Source: Rugamonas apoptosis (GTDB lineage Bacteria; Pseudomonadota; Gammaproteobacteria; Burkholderiales; Burkholderiaceae_D). Taken from it: a stretch of 64,000 nucleotides of DNA. The first letter of the stretch is position 1; every line of letters starts with the position of its first letter. The stretch is taken from positions 310,001 through 374,000 of the forward strand of contig NZ_JACEZU010000002.1 of NCBI RefSeq assembly GCF_014042355.1. The letters are read 5' to 3'. Below the pieces are notes generated by a model. The model ran no database searches and was not told the DNA's origin. It saw only the letters and a program-made list of their open reading frames with translations. Of the stretch, positions 1 to 9,274 are shown in pieces. The translations under genes were made by a program, and so were the position numbers.

Positions 1-1113
1 GGCCCCGTGGCCGACATGTTGGCCCTGGTGGCCGCCTTCAATCCGCCCCCCGCGCCCGCCACGGCCGCGCTGCCGGCGGCGCTCACGCAGGCGGCCCCGG
101 CCGCGCTGGGCACCGACGCTGGCGCTGGCGCAGCTACCACCTTGCCCGACGCGGCCGACGCCACGTCCGCCGCCACCGTGACCGACCCCGCCCTGCTCCA
201 GGCTGGCGCCGGCCAGGCCGCCGGCACGGAAGATTTTCAGGCCACGCTGACCCAGGCCGGCGCGGCCCTGGCCGGCGCCAAGGCGGATCCGGCCGCCGCC
301 GGCCCAGCCGATGCCGCCGCCAGCGCCGCCGCCAGCGCGCCGGCCGGCGGCGACGCCACCCTGGCCCAGCTCAGTACCGTCGACGGCGCCAAGGCTGACG
401 CTGGCGCCGACGGCGTCGGCCAGCACAAGCCCAAGGCGGCGCCAGCGGACAACGCCGCCGTGCAAGCGGGCGGCGAGCGGCCCGCGCCGGACAACGCCAT
501 CCCCGTCACGGTGGCCAAGGCCGCGCCGGCCGAAACGGCCGCCGCACTGAAAGCGGCCACGCCCGCGGCACCGGCACCGGCCGCCCCCCCGCTCGCCCCG
601 GCCGCCGTGGCTGGCCTGGAAGTGGCCAAGGCGGCGGCTGCCGCCGTGCCGGCCGAACGGCTGCCGGCCCGGGTCGGCACGCCCGGCTGGGACCAGCAAC
701 TGGGACAGAAGATCGTCTTCATGGCCGCCGGCGGCGAGCAGAGCGCCACCATGGAATTGAATCCACCGGACCTGGGGCCAGTGCAGGTGGTGCTGAGCAT
801 CTCGAACGACCACGCCACGGTGGCGTTCTCGTCGGCCCAGCCGGAAGTGCGGCAGGCGCTGGAAGCGGCCGTGCCCAAGCTGCGTGAGATGATGGGCGAC
901 GCCGGCATCCAGCTGGGCAACGCTACCGTGTCGGCCGGCATGAGCAACCAGGACCAGGGCTTCCAACAGCAGGCCGCCTCGACCCAGTCGGGCCACGGTG
1001 GCGGCACCGGCCAGGGCGGTTCCCGCTTCGGCCGCGACAGCACCGAAGCGGCGCCGCGCGGCGCCGCGCCGGTCCGCCGCCTGCCGGCCGGCGCGGTCGA
1101 CACCTTCGCCTGA
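1..1113 (+). CDS. fliK: Flagellar hook-length control protein FliK (5' end outside window)
   Basis: FliK measures hook length and switches the export gate from hook to filament substrates. The reading frame is open from base 1, so the N-terminus is missing; the GTG at base 7 is only the first candidate start inside the window. The first ~220 visible residues are an Ala/Pro-rich, low-complexity ruler region. The last ~150 residues contain the conserved Flg_hook C-terminal domain, with the motif MELNPPDLGPVQV around residues 249-261, then a Gln/Gly-rich tail. It stands upstream of fliL on the same strand, as in many proteobacterial fli operons. Identity rests on the C-terminal domain and context; the N-terminal region is not diagnostic. 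Confidence 0.9.
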   Translation, partial: GPVADMLALVAAFNPPPAPATAALPAALTQAAPAALGTDAGAGAATTLPDAADATSAATVTDPALLQAGAGQAAGTEDFQATLTQAGAALAGAKADPAAAGPADAAASAAASAPAGGDATLAQLSTVDGAKADAGADGVGQHKPKAAPADNAAVQAGGERPAPDNAIPVTVAKAAPAETAAALKAATPAAPAPAAPPLAPAAVAGLEVAKAAAAAVPAERLPARVGTPGWDQQLGQKIVFMAAGGEQSATMELNPPDLGPVQVVLSISNDHATVAFSSAQPEVRQALEAAVPKLREMMGDAGIQLGNATVSAGMSNQDQGFQQQAASTQSGHGGGTGQGGSRFGRDSTEAAPRGAAPVRRLPAGAVDTFA

Positions 1114-1149
1114 GCACCCCGCCCCGGCACAACGGGGACAGGGCACAAC

Positions 1150-1196
1150 ATGGGGACGTAACACATTTTTAACAGAAAATGGTGTCACGTCCCCAT
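1150..1196. repeat. GGGGAC-type intergenic palindrome between fliK and fliL
   Basis: Two 15-base arms (1150-1164 and 1182-1196) are inverted copies with one mismatch, around a 17-base AT-rich loop. The arms carry the ATGGGGACGT core. A looser direct copy of the GGGGAC word lies just upstream near 1133. It resembles REP-type palindromes; it could also act as a stem-loop attenuating transcription from fliK into fliL. The rest of the fliK-fliL gap (1114-1342) shows no gene. Confidence 0.6.
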
Positions 1197-1342
1197 TTTG
1201 CTGCGCATTGTTGTTTGTTTCATCAAGGAAACGTGGAGCAAGCCCCGCTTCCCCCCTCTTTTCCATCGATGCTGATGCGCAGTCTTTGCCGATAATGACA
1301 TAATGACGGCGTGAACCACTATCGCATGACGCAAGGATTATT

Positions 1343-1867
1343 TTGAAAGCGAATCCCAAATTGAAGGCTGACCCCAAAGCGGATGCCGCACCGGCTGGCG
1401 GTGGCGGCAAGAAAAAGCTGATCATCATCGTGGTGGCGGCCGTGCTGGCGCTGAGCGGGATCGGTGGCGGCGCGGCCTGGTTTTTCCTGCACGGAAAAGC
1501 GGACGAGGAAGCACCGGCCAAGACCAAGCACAAGCAGGCCAAGTCCGGCCCGCCCGTGTTCGTGCCGATCGAACCGTTCACCGTCAATTTGCAGCCGGAA
1601 AACGGCGCCGACCAATACCTGCAACTGGCGTTCACGCTGCAGGTGTCGGGCCTGGAGGAAGTGGAACTGATCAAGAACAATATGCCCAAGGTGCGTAGCC
1701 GGCTATTGTTGCTGTTGTCGGGCAAACATGCGTCGGAAATCAATACGCCCGAAGGCAAGAAGCAACTGAGCGCGGAAATCATCGCCCAGGTCAAGGAACC
1801 GTTTGAAGACCACGGCGCGCCGCAAGACGTGACCGACGTTTTATTTACCTCGTTTATCATTCAGTAA
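1343..1867 (+). CDS. fliL: Flagellar basal body-associated protein FliL
   Basis: FliL is a single-pass inner-membrane protein that surrounds the stator units and supports torque and motor stability. The 174-residue product has a Lys-rich cytoplasmic N-terminus, one transmembrane segment at about residues 24-49, a charged linker and a periplasmic FliL domain ending with the family-typical FTSFIIQ. Length is close to enterobacterial FliL (about 155). The start is a TTG at 1343, preceded by CAAGGA; no upstream ATG fits. It begins the fliLMNOPQR run, with fliM starting 7 bases after its stop. Confidence 0.95.
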   Translation: MKANPKLKADPKADAAPAGGGGKKKLIIIVVAAVLALSGIGGGAAWFFLHGKADEEAPAKTKHKQAKSGPPVFVPIEPFTVNLQPENGADQYLQLAFTLQVSGLEEVELIKNNMPKVRSRLLLLLSGKHASEINTPEGKKQLSAEIIAQVKEPFEDHGAPQDVTDVLFTSFIIQ

Positions 1868-1874
1868 TACTGTC

Positions 1875-2855
1875 ATGGCCGATAATTTTCTCTCCCAGGA
1901 AGAAGTCGATGCCCTGTTAAAGGGGGTCAACGGCGATCAGGACGACGCGCAGGCGCCGGAAGAAGTCGCGGGAGTCAGAACCTACAACCTGGCAACCCAG
2001 GAGCGCATCGTGCGCGGCCGGATGCCGACGTTGGAGATCATCAACGAGCGCTTCGCGCGCCTGTTGCGCGTCGGCTTGTTCAATTTCCTGCGCCGCAGCG
2101 CCGAAGTGTCGGTGGGCTCGGTGCGGGTGTCCAAGTACAGCGAATTCATCCGTAACCTGGTGGTGCCCACCAACCTCAACCTGGTGCACATGAAGCCGCT
2201 GCGCGGCACGGCCCTGATGGTGTTCGATCCGGGCCTGGTGTTCCTGCTGGTGGACAACCTGTTCGGCGGCGATGGCCGCTTCCACACCCGGGTCGAGGGC
2301 CGCGATTTCACCCAGACCGAGCAGCGCATCATCCTGCGCATCCTCGACATCGTGTTCGAGGCCTATACCAAGTCGTGGGAACCGGTCTATCCGGTCGAGT
2401 TCGAATACATCCGTTCAGAGATGAACACCCAGTTCGCCAACATCGCCACCCCCAACGAGGTGGTGGTGGCCTCCACCTTCACGGTGGAACTGGGTTCCGT
2501 GTCGGGCCAGATCCACTTCTGCATGCCCTATTCCATGATCGAGCCGATCCGCGACGCGCTCACCTCCAGCCTGCAGGGCGAGGCGCTGGAAGTGGATAAA
2601 CGGTGGATCCGTCTGATGACGCAGCAGATCCAGATCGCGGAAGTGGAACTGGTGGCCTCGCTGGGCACGGCCCGCGTGTCGTTCGACGAAATCCTCAACA
2701 TGCGGGTGGGCGACATCATCCCCCTGAACATTCCGGAAATGATCTCGGCCACGGTGGACGGGGTCCCCGTGATGGATTGCAGTTACGGCGTATTGAACGG
2801 ACAATACGCGCTCAAGGTCGAGAAATTGCTGGCCAATGCCGATAACATCAAATAA
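1875..2855 (+). CDS. fliM: Flagellar motor switch protein FliM
   Basis: FliM is the middle part of the C-ring and binds phosphorylated CheY to switch rotation direction. The 326-residue product starts with the conserved CheY-binding/anchor helix (FLSQEEVDALLKG, residues 5-17), followed by the CheC-like middle domain with the GGDG loop at residues 131-134 and a C-terminal SpoA domain that pairs with FliN. Length matches the family (about 334). It sits between fliL and fliN in the conserved order, so identity is secure. Confidence 0.97.
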   Translation: MADNFLSQEEVDALLKGVNGDQDDAQAPEEVAGVRTYNLATQERIVRGRMPTLEIINERFARLLRVGLFNFLRRSAEVSVGSVRVSKYSEFIRNLVVPTNLNLVHMKPLRGTALMVFDPGLVFLLVDNLFGGDGRFHTRVEGRDFTQTEQRIILRILDIVFEAYTKSWEPVYPVEFEYIRSEMNTQFANIATPNEVVVASTFTVELGSVSGQIHFCMPYSMIEPIRDALTSSLQGEALEVDKRWIRLMTQQIQIAEVELVASLGTARVSFDEILNMRVGDIIPLNIPEMISATVDGVPVMDCSYGVLNGQYALKVEKLLANADNIK

Positions 2856-2890
2856 GCGGTCCAGCGACTACAGCTACACAGGAGAGTAAC

Positions 2891-3310
2891 ATGTCGGATA
2901 ATCAAGACGATCAAAGCTTGGATGATGATTGGGGCGCCGCGATCGCCGAGCAGGCCAAGGCCGAAGCCGAGGCGCTGCAGAACCAGCAGGCCGCCAGCGC
3001 CGCCGTGTTCCAGGACTTTTCCAAACAGCAAAGCAAGACGGAAACCCACAACGATATCGATTTCATCCTCGATATCCCGGTCCAGCTGACGGTGGAACTG
3101 GGGCGCACCAAGATCGCCATCAAGAACCTGCTGCAACTGGCCCAGGGCTCGGTGGTGGAACTGGACGGCCTGGCCGGCGAGCCGATGGACGTGCTGGTCA
3201 ACGGCTGCCTGATCGCCCAGGGCGAGGTGGTGGTGGTGAACGACAAGTTCGGTATCCGCCTGACCGACATCATCACGCCGTCTGAACGTATCCGAAAACT
3301 CAATAAGTAA
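2891..3310 (+). CDS. fliN: Flagellar motor switch protein FliN
   Basis: FliN forms the bottom of the C-ring and helps dock the FliH/FliI export ATPase complex. The 139-residue product has an acidic, variable N-terminus of about 50 residues and a C-terminal SpoA domain (about 60-136) with the family-typical stretch around VELGRTKIAIKNLL. A clear GGAGAG ribosome site lies at 2881-2886. Length equals that of enterobacterial FliN (137). It is followed 3 bases later by fliO. Confidence 0.97.
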   Translation: MSDNQDDQSLDDDWGAAIAEQAKAEAEALQNQQAASAAVFQDFSKQQSKTETHNDIDFILDIPVQLTVELGRTKIAIKNLLQLAQGSVVELDGLAGEPMDVLVNGCLIAQGEVVVVNDKFGIRLTDIITPSERIRKLNK

Positions 3311-3313
3311 TCA

Positions 3314-3991
3314 ATGAAACCTGCCCTCCTCCTAGGCCTGCTGCTGGCGGCGCTGGCCGCCGCTCCCGCGCAGGCCCAGCGCAGCGTGTCGGGCACCATC
3401 GGCGCCGCCCCGGCGGCGCCCGCCACCGCGACGACAGCAACCACAGCAACCACATCGACAGTGGCGCCCGCGCCAGCCACGCCGGCTGGCGCCGCCGCCG
3501 CCGCTGCCCAGTCCGCGCCGCAGGATACGGCCGTACCGGCCGCGCCGGCCGCCGTCCCATCCGCCCCCCCGGCCGGCGCCCTGCCCGCCGCCCCCGCACG
3601 CGCGCCGTTGCCGGCCATGACGCTGCCGGCGCCGGCGCCGTCAGCCACCGGTGGCCTGCTGCAAAGCATTTTCGCGCTCGGTTTCGTGCTGGCCCTGCTG
3701 GTGGGCGCGGCTTGGCTGCTCAAGCGCTTCGGTCCCAAGTCCGTCACCGGCGGCGCCCATGTGCGCCTGGTGGGCGCGCTCAGCGTGGGCGCGCGCGAAC
3801 GTATCCTGGTGGTGGAAGTGGGCGAACAGTGGATCGTGGTGGGCGCCTCGCCCGGCCGCATGAACGCGCTGGCCACCATGGCGCGCCAGCCGCACGACCC
3901 GGCCGACGACGCCGTGCTGGCGCCGGCCTTGCCCGGCGCCCAGTTCGCCGAATGGCTCAAACACACAATAGAAAAACGTAATGGCAAATAA
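3314..3991 (+). CDS. fliO: Flagellar biosynthesis protein FliO
   Basis: FliO helps assemble the FliP pore of the flagellar type III export gate. The 225-residue product has a signal-like hydrophobic N-terminus (residues 1-22), a long Ala/Pro/Thr-rich region (about 23-112), one transmembrane segment (about 115-137) and a cytoplasmic FliO domain. The N-terminal extension is longer than in enterobacterial FliO (about 120 residues); Ala/Pro-rich extensions are common in Betaproteobacteria. Its 3' end overlaps fliP by 11 bases, suggesting coupled translation. Confidence 0.9.
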   Translation: MKPALLLGLLLAALAAAPAQAQRSVSGTIGAAPAAPATATTATTATTSTVAPAPATPAGAAAAAAQSAPQDTAVPAAPAAVPSAPPAGALPAAPARAPLPAMTLPAPAPSATGGLLQSIFALGFVLALLVGAAWLLKRFGPKSVTGGAHVRLVGALSVGARERILVVEVGEQWIVVGASPGRMNALATMARQPHDPADDAVLAPALPGAQFAEWLKHTIEKRNGK

Positions 3992-4751
3992 GCAAGTCGG
4001 CCTGACGCCGGGCGCGGCATGCAAGTGGCTGCTCACGTTGGTGGTACTGGCGCTGCCGCTGTGGGCGGCGGCCGAACCGGGCATCCCGGCCTTCACCAGC
4101 ACCCCGGCGGCCGGCGGCGGCACCAGCTACACGCTGCCGATCCAGACCATGCTGCTGATGACGGCGCTGTCGTTCATCCCGGCCGCGCTGCTGATGATGA
4201 CCAGCTTCACCCGCATCATCATCGTGCTGTCGCTGCTGCGCCAGGCGCTGGGCACCCAGTCGGCCCCGCCCAACCAGGTGATGGTGGGGCTGGCCCTGTT
4301 CCTGACCCTGTTCGTGATGGGGCCCGTGTTCGACAAAATTTATACGGAAGCCTACCAGCCTTTGCAGGAAAACAAGATCACCATGGGCCAGGCGATGGAC
4401 AAGGGCGTGGCCCCGCTCAAGGAATTCATGCTCAAGCAGACGCGCCAGGCCGACCTGGCCCTGTTCGTCAAGCTGTCGCGCACCCCGGCCCTGCAAGGTC
4501 CGGAGGATGTGCCGCTGCGGGTCTTGATCCCGGCCTTCGTCACCAGCGAGCTCAAGACGGCGTTCCAGATCGGTTTCGCCATCTTCATCCCCTTCCTCAT
4601 CATCGACATGGTGGTGGCGTCGGTGCTGATGTCGATGGGGATGATGATGATGTCGCCGGCCGTGATCTCGCTGCCGTTCAAGCTGATGCTGTTCGTGCTG
4701 GTCGATGGCTGGCAATTGCTGCTGGGTTCGCTGTCCCAGAGTTTTTACTGA
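3981..4751 (+). CDS. fliP: Flagellar export gate protein FliP
   Basis: FliP forms the five-subunit core of the export gate with FliQ and FliR. The 256-residue product has a cleavable-type signal sequence (hydrophobic residues ~14-31 ending AAAEPG), then four hydrophobic segments. The FliP signatures [17 protein letters not shown] and the [10 protein letters not shown] segment are both visible. Length is as expected (about 245). The start ATG lies within the end of fliO. Confidence 0.97.
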   Translation: MANKQVGLTPGAACKWLLTLVVLALPLWAAAEPGIPAFTSTPAAGGGTSYTLPIQTMLLMTALSFIPAALLMMTSFTRIIIVLSLLRQALGTQSAPPNQVMVGLALFLTLFVMGPVFDKIYTEAYQPLQENKITMGQAMDKGVAPLKEFMLKQTRQADLALFVKLSRTPALQGPEDVPLRVLIPAFVTSELKTAFQIGFAIFIPFLIIDMVVASVLMSMGMMMMSPAVISLPFKLMLFVLVDGWQLLLGSLSQSFY

Positions 4752-4763
4752 CGAGGCCGCAAG

Positions 4764-5033
4764 ATGACTCCGGAAAGCGTCATGACGATGGGCCGCCACG
4801 CGATGGAGGTGACCTTGATGATCGCCGCCCCGCTGCTGCTGGTGGCGCTCGTCATCGGCCTGGTGGTGAGCATTTTCCAGGCCGCCACCCAGATCAACGA
4901 AGCCACGCTGTCGTTCATCCCCAAGCTGGTCGGCATTTTTGTCGCGCTGGTGGTGGCCGGACCGTGGATGCTGGCCGTGATGCTCGATTACATGCGGGAA
5001 GTGTTCAGCGGCATTCCTGGCCTGGTGGGCTGA
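4764..5033 (+). CDS. fliQ: Flagellar export gate protein FliQ
   Basis: FliQ is the small two-helix component of the FliPQR export gate. The 89-residue product has exactly the enterobacterial length. It starts MTPESVMTMGRHAMEV and has two transmembrane hairpin helices at about residues 14-38 and 50-75, with the conserved QAATQINEATL segment between them. It lies 12 bases after fliP and 39 bases before fliR. Confidence 0.96.
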   Translation: MTPESVMTMGRHAMEVTLMIAAPLLLVALVIGLVVSIFQAATQINEATLSFIPKLVGIFVALVVAGPWMLAVMLDYMREVFSGIPGLVG

Positions 5034-5072
5034 GGCGGCCATGGCAGGACAGAGCAGCACAGGCGGGCGCGC

Positions 5073-5924
5073 ATGATCACGCTGACCACGGCCGAGATGA
5101 ATACGTGGATCGCGGCGCTGCTGTGGCCGCTCACGCGCATCCTGGGCTTGATCGCGGCCGCGCCCCTGTTCGGCAACTCGGCCGTGCCGGTCACCATCAA
5201 GGTGGGGCTGGGCGTGCTGCTGGCGCTGATCGTGGCGCCGGCCGTACCGGCCCTGCCGGCCACCGATCCGCTGTCGCTGGCCGGGCTGCTGATCCTGGCG
5301 CAAGAGTTGCTGGTGGGACTGGCGATGGGGTTTTCCATCCGTATCGTGTTCGCGGCCGTGGAAATGGCGGGCGAGATCGGCAGCCTGACCATGGGCCTGG
5401 GGTTCGCCACGTTTTTCGATCCTAACACCCAGGGCCGCTCGTCAGCCATCAGCCAGTTCCTGGCGCTGGTGGCCACCATGGGTTTTTTGGCCGTCAACGC
5501 GCACCTGGTGCTGCTGTCGGCCCTGGTGGAAAGTTTCAACAGCCTGCCGGTGTCGGCCCGGCCCCTGTATGGGGGCGGCTTCAAGCAGCTGGCGGACTGG
5601 GGCAGCATCATTTTCAGCACCGGGGTGCAACTGTCGCTGCCCATCGTGGCCGCTTTATTGATCACCAACGTGGCGCTGGGCATTTTGACACGGGCCGCGC
5701 CGCAACTGAACTTGTTCGGGATCGGGTTTCCCATCACCTTGGGTGTAGGTCTGCTGGTGATCGCCATGTCGCTCCCCTACCTGGCGACACCCATGCAAAA
5801 CCTGTTCCTGGAAGGCATAGAACGGGCCCGGCTCCTGCCGCGCACGTGGTCGCAACGGCAAGATGCGATCAAGACGCCCACCTCACCATTGACGCCGCAG
5901 CGTCCACCCGGCCAACATCCCTAG
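5073..5924 (+). CDS. fliR: Flagellar export gate protein FliR
   Basis: FliR completes the FliP5Q4R1 export gate. The 283-residue product has about six hydrophobic segments, including RILGLIAAAPLFGNSAVP near the N-terminus and the conserved MGLGFATFFDP loop. A polar Pro/Thr-rich tail of about 25 residues follows the last segment. It ends the plus-strand fli run. Downstream, only 29 bases separate it from the convergent flgL, with a short GCGCC/GGCGC stem but no T-run. Confidence 0.95.
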   Translation: MITLTTAEMNTWIAALLWPLTRILGLIAAAPLFGNSAVPVTIKVGLGVLLALIVAPAVPALPATDPLSLAGLLILAQELLVGLAMGFSIRIVFAAVEMAGEIGSLTMGLGFATFFDPNTQGRSSAISQFLALVATMGFLAVNAHLVLLSALVESFNSLPVSARPLYGGGFKQLADWGSIIFSTGVQLSLPIVAALLITNVALGILTRAAPQLNLFGIGFPITLGVGLLVIAMSLPYLATPMQNLFLEGIERARLLPRTWSQRQDAIKTPTSPLTPQRPPGQHP

Positions 5925-5953
5925 CCGGTCGCGCCACCATGGGGCGCCGCGGG

Positions 5954-7216
5954 TCAGCTGATATAGTTGAACAGGGACAGGCCCGACAGCGTTTTGAACG
6001 ATTTTTGCGCCGCGTCCAGGGTGATTTGCTGCTGGGTAAATGCGGAAATCGCCTTGACGGTATCGACATCCTGCAAGTCCGACAGCGTGGACGCGTATTG
6101 CAGGTTCAAGTCATCGCCCGCGCTGTCGAGGTAATCGAGCTCCTTCAAGCGCGAACCGACCTCGGCCCGCACCGACAGCACGTTGTCGAGCGAGTTGTCG
6201 ATGCTGGCATTGGCCTGGTTGAGCTTGTTGGTCAAGCTGGCCTGGCCGGCGGCACCGTCGCCGGGTGCCCGCAACGTGCTGATCAGGTCGGTCAGTGTGG
6301 TGAACACCGACTGCCGGGTGGAAGGCTGGACCGTGAACTGGTCCAGGTCGGCCGGCGCCCCCTTGATGTCGAACTGCATGCCGTCGAACGTGATGTTCTG
6401 CCCGCTAACGTAGGGAATCGGCGTGGCCGGCACCGGCGCTGGCGGCACCGGCTGGTTCAAAGTCAGGTCTGTCACGGTGTAGGTGGTCACACTGGGCACC
6501 CCGGGCGTGGCCGGCGTGACGGCGAAGTCGAGTTGGTACTGGTGGCCCGTCAGCAGGGTGGGATCCTGGACCGAACCGGGCGAAATGATGCCGCTGCCGC
6601 CGCGCGCATAGTTGCCCGCAGCGGCGCCCGTCAGGAAGGTGCCATTGCCGTTGATATTGTTCTCGAACACGGACGAACCGGAGTCGCTGATGGCCAGCTT
6701 GCGGGTCGAGCCCACTTGCAGTTCGCGCTGGCCCTGGTCGCCCTGGTAGGCGGCGCCGGTGGCCGTCTGGGTGAACGGCAAGGTGGTCGATTTGTAGCCC
6801 GAGAACAAATAACCGCCGGCGCCATCGGCCGTGTTGGCGATGCCCAGCAGATCGGTGAGCCGCCCTTCCAGTTCCACCGCCAGCGATTCGCGGTCCTTTT
6901 GCGTCATCGAGCCATTGCCGGCGTTCACGGTCAGCGTCTTGACGTCCTGCAGCAGGCTGGTGGTGCTGGTCAGCGCCACCTCTTCCTGGCCCAGGCTGCT
7001 CTTGGCGTTCTGGCGGTTGGTCACCAATTGGGTGTTGATCGATTGCGACTGCGTCACCTCCAGCGCGCGCGCGGTGGCGATCGGGTCGTCGGCCGCCGTC
7101 AGGTTCTTGCGGCCCGTGGACAGTTGCTGCTGGGTGCGCGCCAGCGAGGTCTGCAGGGTGCCGATCTGGTTGACCCCGATGTCATAAATCGTCTTGGAGC
7201 TGATGCGCATGTTCAT
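5954..7216 (-). CDS. flgL: Flagellar hook-filament junction protein 2 FlgL
   Basis: FlgL (HAP3) joins the hook-associated protein FlgK to the filament. The 420-residue product starts with the flagellin-like N-terminal helix region (MRISSKTIYDIGVNQIG) and ends with the matching C-terminal coiled-coil helix; the middle is a variable surface domain. It is longer than Salmonella FlgL (317), owing to this middle region. It is 23 bases downstream of flgK and probably shares the sigma-28 promoter in front of flgK. Confidence 0.94.
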   Translation of the reverse strand: MNMRISSKTIYDIGVNQIGTLQTSLARTQQQLSTGRKNLTAADDPIATARALEVTQSQSINTQLVTNRQNAKSSLGQEEVALTSTTSLLQDVKTLTVNAGNGSMTQKDRESLAVELEGRLTDLLGIANTADGAGGYLFSGYKSTTLPFTQTATGAAYQGDQGQRELQVGSTRKLAISDSGSSVFENNINGNGTFLTGAAAGNYARGGSGIISPGSVQDPTLLTGHQYQLDFAVTPATPGVPSVTTYTVTDLTLNQPVPPAPVPATPIPYVSGQNITFDGMQFDIKGAPADLDQFTVQPSTRQSVFTTLTDLISTLRAPGDGAAGQASLTNKLNQANASIDNSLDNVLSVRAEVGSRLKELDYLDSAGDDLNLQYASTLSDLQDVDTVKAISAFTQQQITLDAAQKSFKTLSGLSLFNYIS

Positions 7217-7239
7217 GATGCTATCCTGTCAAAAAATTC

Positions 7240-9198
7240 TCAGCCGCCCAGGTTCATCAACACGTCGAACAACTGGCCGGCCACCTGCATCACCTTGCCG
7301 CACGCCTGGTAAGCCTGCTGGTAACGCAGCAGATTGGCCGCTTCCTCGTCCAGGTTGACGCCCGACACGCTCTGCTGGGCATTGGTGGCCTGCTGCACGG
7401 CCGCATCGCTGGCCTGGCCGCTGATCTGGGCTTCGCGCGTCTTGTTGCCCACGAAGTTGACCATTTGCGCATACGAGGACTGGAACGTGGCGTTGCCGCC
7501 ATCGAGCACATTCTTGGTCTGCAAGCCGGCCAGCAACTGGCCATTGCGGTTGTCACCCACGCCCGCCGTGTTGGGGCCGACGATATAGGTATCGTTGTCG
7601 GCCGGGGCGCCGCTGATGGAAAAATTAACGCCGCCAAAACTGATGGCCGCACCGTCCGTGTACGGGATCGACGGCGTGCCGGCCGGGTACAGGGTGGGCA
7701 CGCCGTTGACAGTCACCGTCACGTCCTGCGCCGGCGGAAAGCCCGACAGCGTATTGGCCGCCTTGTTATAGCTCAGCGTCACGGGCGCCGCCAGCGCGTT
7801 GCCCGGCGTCAGATAGTTGACGTCCACGCTGCCGGCGCTGATCTTGGCGCTACCCACATTGGTGGTGGGCGCGGAGGTGCTGATGGGAGCGGCCAGCGCC
7901 ACCTTGGTACGGTCGCTCAGCACCACCTTGAAATTGGCGGCCGCGCTGTAGGTCGGGCGCACCAGGAAATCGTCGCCCGCTTGCGGCGCGCCCGTGATCG
8001 TGTAATCGACCCCGTCGATGGTTTGCGGCACCGCTTGCGGGAAGGGGTTGATCTGGGTCTTGGTGCCGTCGGACTGGCGGGTCACATAGAAATTGGTGCC
8101 GTCGTAATCGACGCTGTAATCGCTGGCCGTGAGCTGGCTGGGGTCCGACACGACGGCCGTCACGTCGGCCGTGCTGAGCGGCGAATTGCGGGTGCTGGCC
8201 GCCACCGACGCCTGCACCGGCGCGAAGAAGTCGCCGCCCAGGGCGCCGTTCTGGTCCTGGCCCAGGTGATGCTGCTGGTTGAACGCGGTGGCCATGCCGG
8301 CCGCCACTTGGCCCAGCTCATTTTGCGCCTTGTCCAGTGCGCCGCTGCGAAAGTCCAGCAAGCCGCCCAGCTGCCCGCCCGCGAACACGCTCTCGGGCAA
8401 GGCGCTGACGACGTTGCCAACCTGATAGCCCACCGTCACGCGGGTGACGTCGGTGGGCGAGGTGGTGGTGGCCAGCGAAAAATTATGGTTGCCCACCACC
8501 AGCGGCTGGCCGGTGCCGATTGACACGGTCAGCATGTGGTTTTCGCCCGGAATGACGGTGGTTTTGACCAGCTTGTTCAATTCCGTCAACAACTGGTCGC
8601 GGTGGTCCAGCAAATCGTTGGGCGCCTTGGACGGGTCGCTGCTGAGGCCGGCAATACTGTCGTTCAGGGCCGCGATCTGGCTGGCGTAGGAATTGATCTG
8701 GGTGACGGTGGACGTGACCTGGCTGTTGACGCCGTCGCCGATCTCCGACAGGCGCGCGCTCAAGCCCTGGAAACGGGCGGCCAGCGAGTCGGCGCTCGAC
8801 AGCATGGCCTGGCGCGAGGCGGCCGAGGCCGGATTGGAGGCCGCGTCATGCACCCCGTTGAAGAAATCCTGCATGGCCGGCGACAGGCCGGCCGTGGGAT
8901 CGGCCAGCAAGTTGTCGATCTGGCTGATCTGCGAAAAATACGTGTCCAGCGACGCCTTGGTGGTTTCCGCGCCGCGCAACTGGTTGTTCAGGAAGTCGTC
9001 GTAATAGCGCTTGACCTGGCTCACCTCGGTGCCGGTGCCGACGAAGCCGAAACCCATGTCCTGGGTGCCGGTGTCGGCCTGGATCGCCACCTGGCGGCTG
9101 TAGCCGGCCACGCTGGCGTTGGTAATATTGTTGCCGGTCGTGGATAAACCGACCTGGGCCGCCAATAAACCGCTTTTTCCGATGCTCAGTAGGGACAT
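7240..9198 (-). CDS. flgK: Flagellar hook-associated protein 1 FlgK
   Basis: FlgK (HAP1) is the first junction protein between hook and filament. The 652-residue product begins with the signature SLLSIGKSGLLAAQVGLSTT and the NNITNASVAGYSRQ segment, and ends with the D0 helix (LLRYQQAYQACGKVM). The middle is an expanded, Ser/Thr/Ala-rich variable domain, making it longer than Salmonella FlgK (553). A consensus-like sigma-28 promoter lies upstream at 9227-9253, which separates it transcriptionally from flgJ. Confidence 0.96.
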   Translation of the reverse strand: MSLLSIGKSGLLAAQVGLSTTGNNITNASVAGYSRQVAIQADTGTQDMGFGFVGTGTEVSQVKRYYDDFLNNQLRGAETTKASLDTYFSQISQIDNLLADPTAGLSPAMQDFFNGVHDAASNPASAASRQAMLSSADSLAARFQGLSARLSEIGDGVNSQVTSTVTQINSYASQIAALNDSIAGLSSDPSKAPNDLLDHRDQLLTELNKLVKTTVIPGENHMLTVSIGTGQPLVVGNHNFSLATTTSPTDVTRVTVGYQVGNVVSALPESVFAGGQLGGLLDFRSGALDKAQNELGQVAAGMATAFNQQHHLGQDQNGALGGDFFAPVQASVAASTRNSPLSTADVTAVVSDPSQLTASDYSVDYDGTNFYVTRQSDGTKTQINPFPQAVPQTIDGVDYTITGAPQAGDDFLVRPTYSAAANFKVVLSDRTKVALAAPISTSAPTTNVGSAKISAGSVDVNYLTPGNALAAPVTLSYNKAANTLSGFPPAQDVTVTVNGVPTLYPAGTPSIPYTDGAAISFGGVNFSISGAPADNDTYIVGPNTAGVGDNRNGQLLAGLQTKNVLDGGNATFQSSYAQMVNFVGNKTREAQISGQASDAAVQQATNAQQSVSGVNLDEEAANLLRYQQAYQACGKVMQVAGQLFDVLMNLGG

Positions 9199-9226
9199 GA
9201 TGTGTTCTAACGCTCTGTGTGGTTAA

Positions 9227-9253
9227 TTTACGGCGGCGCGGCGCAAAACTTGA
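9227..9253 (-). promoter_or_regulatory. Sigma-28 (FliA) promoter for flgK-flgL
   Basis: Read on the minus strand, TCAAGTTT is followed by 11 bases and GCCGTAAA. This closely matches the FliA consensus (TAAAGTTT-N11-GCCGATAA). It lies about 28 bases before the flgK ATG, so flgKL is predicted to be a late (class 3) unit. The element is seen directly; its use is inferred. Confidence 0.75.
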
Positions 9254-9274
9254 ACCGGGCCCGCCGCCATGCCG

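Noticed and set aside
3957-5303. Open frame of 448 codons antisense to fliP-fliQ-fliR
   Set aside because: Extremely His/Gln/Arg-rich, no ribosome site, covers four conserved fli genes.
5925-5953. Terminator between convergent fliR and flgL
   Set aside because: A short GCGCC/GGCGC stem is present but there is no T-run on either strand and the gap is only 29 bases.
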